A stretch of DNA of 14,242 bases, taken from DAOTZS01 sp034434335. GTDB lineage: Bacteria; Chloroflexota; Anaerolineae; CG2-30-64-16. The stretch spans positions 1 through 14,242 of the forward strand of contig DAOTZS010000028.1 in the NCBI GenBank assembly GCA_034434335.1, given 5' to 3'. This document shows positions 13,695 through 14,242 of the stretch, in pieces. How positions within the stretch are numbered: position 1 is the first letter of the stretch; the number at the start of each line of letters is the position of its first letter. The notes under the pieces are model-generated. The model did not search any database. It was given only the letters and a program-made list of their open reading frames with translations, and was not told the DNA's origin. The position numbers were made by a program, and so were the translations under genes.

Positions 13695-14242
13695 ATGCAG
13701 CGCAGAGCGACGGTCTTATTGGCGTCGAGCATGTTGTTGCTGGCCATGCTGGCGTGTGGCGGTTTTCAATTGCGCGGCACTCCCACCCCTCGCCCTTCGC
13801 CAGCTCTGATCATCAGGGCCACACAGCGAGCGCCCAGCCAGGCCGCAACGGTTGTGGCCCCCACACCATCTCCCACGGCCGCTGAGATCCCCAATCCCAC
13901 CCCTACTCAGGTGCCAGGGCTGGGGCCGGGCAAGATGGCGCGCGTGACGGCGACCGGCGGCCTCAACGTGCGCGATGCCCCCGCTGCCTCGGGCAACCGG
14001 ATAGGTAAGCTAGACCCTGGTGCCATTGTGAAGGTCATTGGCGGACCGGCTCAGGCCGACAGCTACACCTGGTGGCAGATTGACGACGGCGCCGGCCTGA
14101 TGGGGTGGGTGGCAGCGGGCCCTGCCGATGAGCCGTGGCTGGTGGAGGACGTGGGGACACCTGCCGCGGGCGGTGGCCGGCTGGTCAGTCGGCCGGTGCG
14201 GTTGGGCGACCGGGTGCAGGTCACCACCGAACAGGGCAAGGT
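13695..14242 (+). CDS. SH3b-domain lipoprotein, C-terminally cut by window edge
   Basis: The frame is open from an ATG at 13695 to the right edge (182 full codons). AAGGGA lies 6 nt before the ATG. A lipoprotein signal peptide ends LLLAMLAC, with the lipid-modified Cys at 21. The -3 and -2 residues (Met, Leu) deviate from the strict lipobox. A Thr/Pro-rich spacer (29-79, with PTPRPSP, APTPSPT, NPTPT) precedes an SH3b/SH3_3 domain at 81-149: GLNVRDAPA, LDPGAIVKVIGGP, YTWWQI, MGWVAAG, WL. The segment RLVSRPVRLGDRVQVTT from about 162 may start a second module. SH3b domains bind peptidoglycan or other cell-wall ligands. The protein is predicted to be anchored to the outer face of the membrane. 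No convincing promoter is visible upstream. Co-transcription with argS is possible but the gap is 286 nt. Confidence 0.82.
   Translation, partial: MQRRATVLLASSMLLLAMLACGGFQLRGTPTPRPSPALIIRATQRAPSQAATVVAPTPSPTAAEIPNPTPTQVPGLGPGKMARVTATGGLNVRDAPAASGNRIGKLDPGAIVKVIGGPAQADSYTWWQIDDGAGLMGWVAAGPADEPWLVEDVGTPAAGGGRLVSRPVRLGDRVQVTTEQGK

Overview
The window looks like chromosomal DNA from a GC-rich member of the Chloroflexota, probably in or near Anaerolineae/Caldilineae. This is inferred from protein style, not from a marker gene. The signs are secreted proteins with long Thr-Pro spacers (TPTPTRTPTPT), a 'VLHYQGRLLD' collar-type protein with an HDDRY spike segment, a Cys-anchored SH3b lipoprotein, and many small intergenic palindromes.

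Layout. Positions 1-4000, all minus strand, hold three predicted exported proteins. Transcription runs from a collar-like protein (3965 to 2913), through a multidomain clan CD (C13/legumain-like) cysteine peptidase (2877 to 349), to a CARDB-type adhesion protein that runs off the left edge (261 to 1). The first two are 35 nt apart and probably cotranscribed. Positions 4341-8255 (minus) hold dnaE, the replicative DNA polymerase III alpha subunit. Positions 8606-13408 (plus) hold a compact run: an unrecognised 71-residue protein, polA (DNA polymerase I with both exonuclease domains) and argS (arginyl-tRNA synthetase), with gaps of 36 and 30 nt. A lipoprotein with an SH3b domain starts at 13695 and runs off the right edge.

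The dnaE and polA units diverge from a 350-bp region. Each has a well-formed sigma70-type promoter with a 17-bp spacer and a predicted leader of about 23-24 nt. Between the two promoters lie a perfect 18-bp-arm palindrome and a smaller hairpin. The two main DNA polymerases of the cell therefore share one control region.

The genes are mostly housekeeping. The less ordinary material is (i) the set of small palindromic repeats, two of which supply the stop codon of the neighbouring gene (the peptidase and dnaE), (ii) several hairpins centred on a GAA/TTC triloop, (iii) the peptidase/collar surface cassette, and (iv) the unknown small protein cotranscribed with polA. I see no CRISPR array, tRNA, rRNA, transposase or obvious new defence system. 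Family assignments come from reading motifs; no database search was run.
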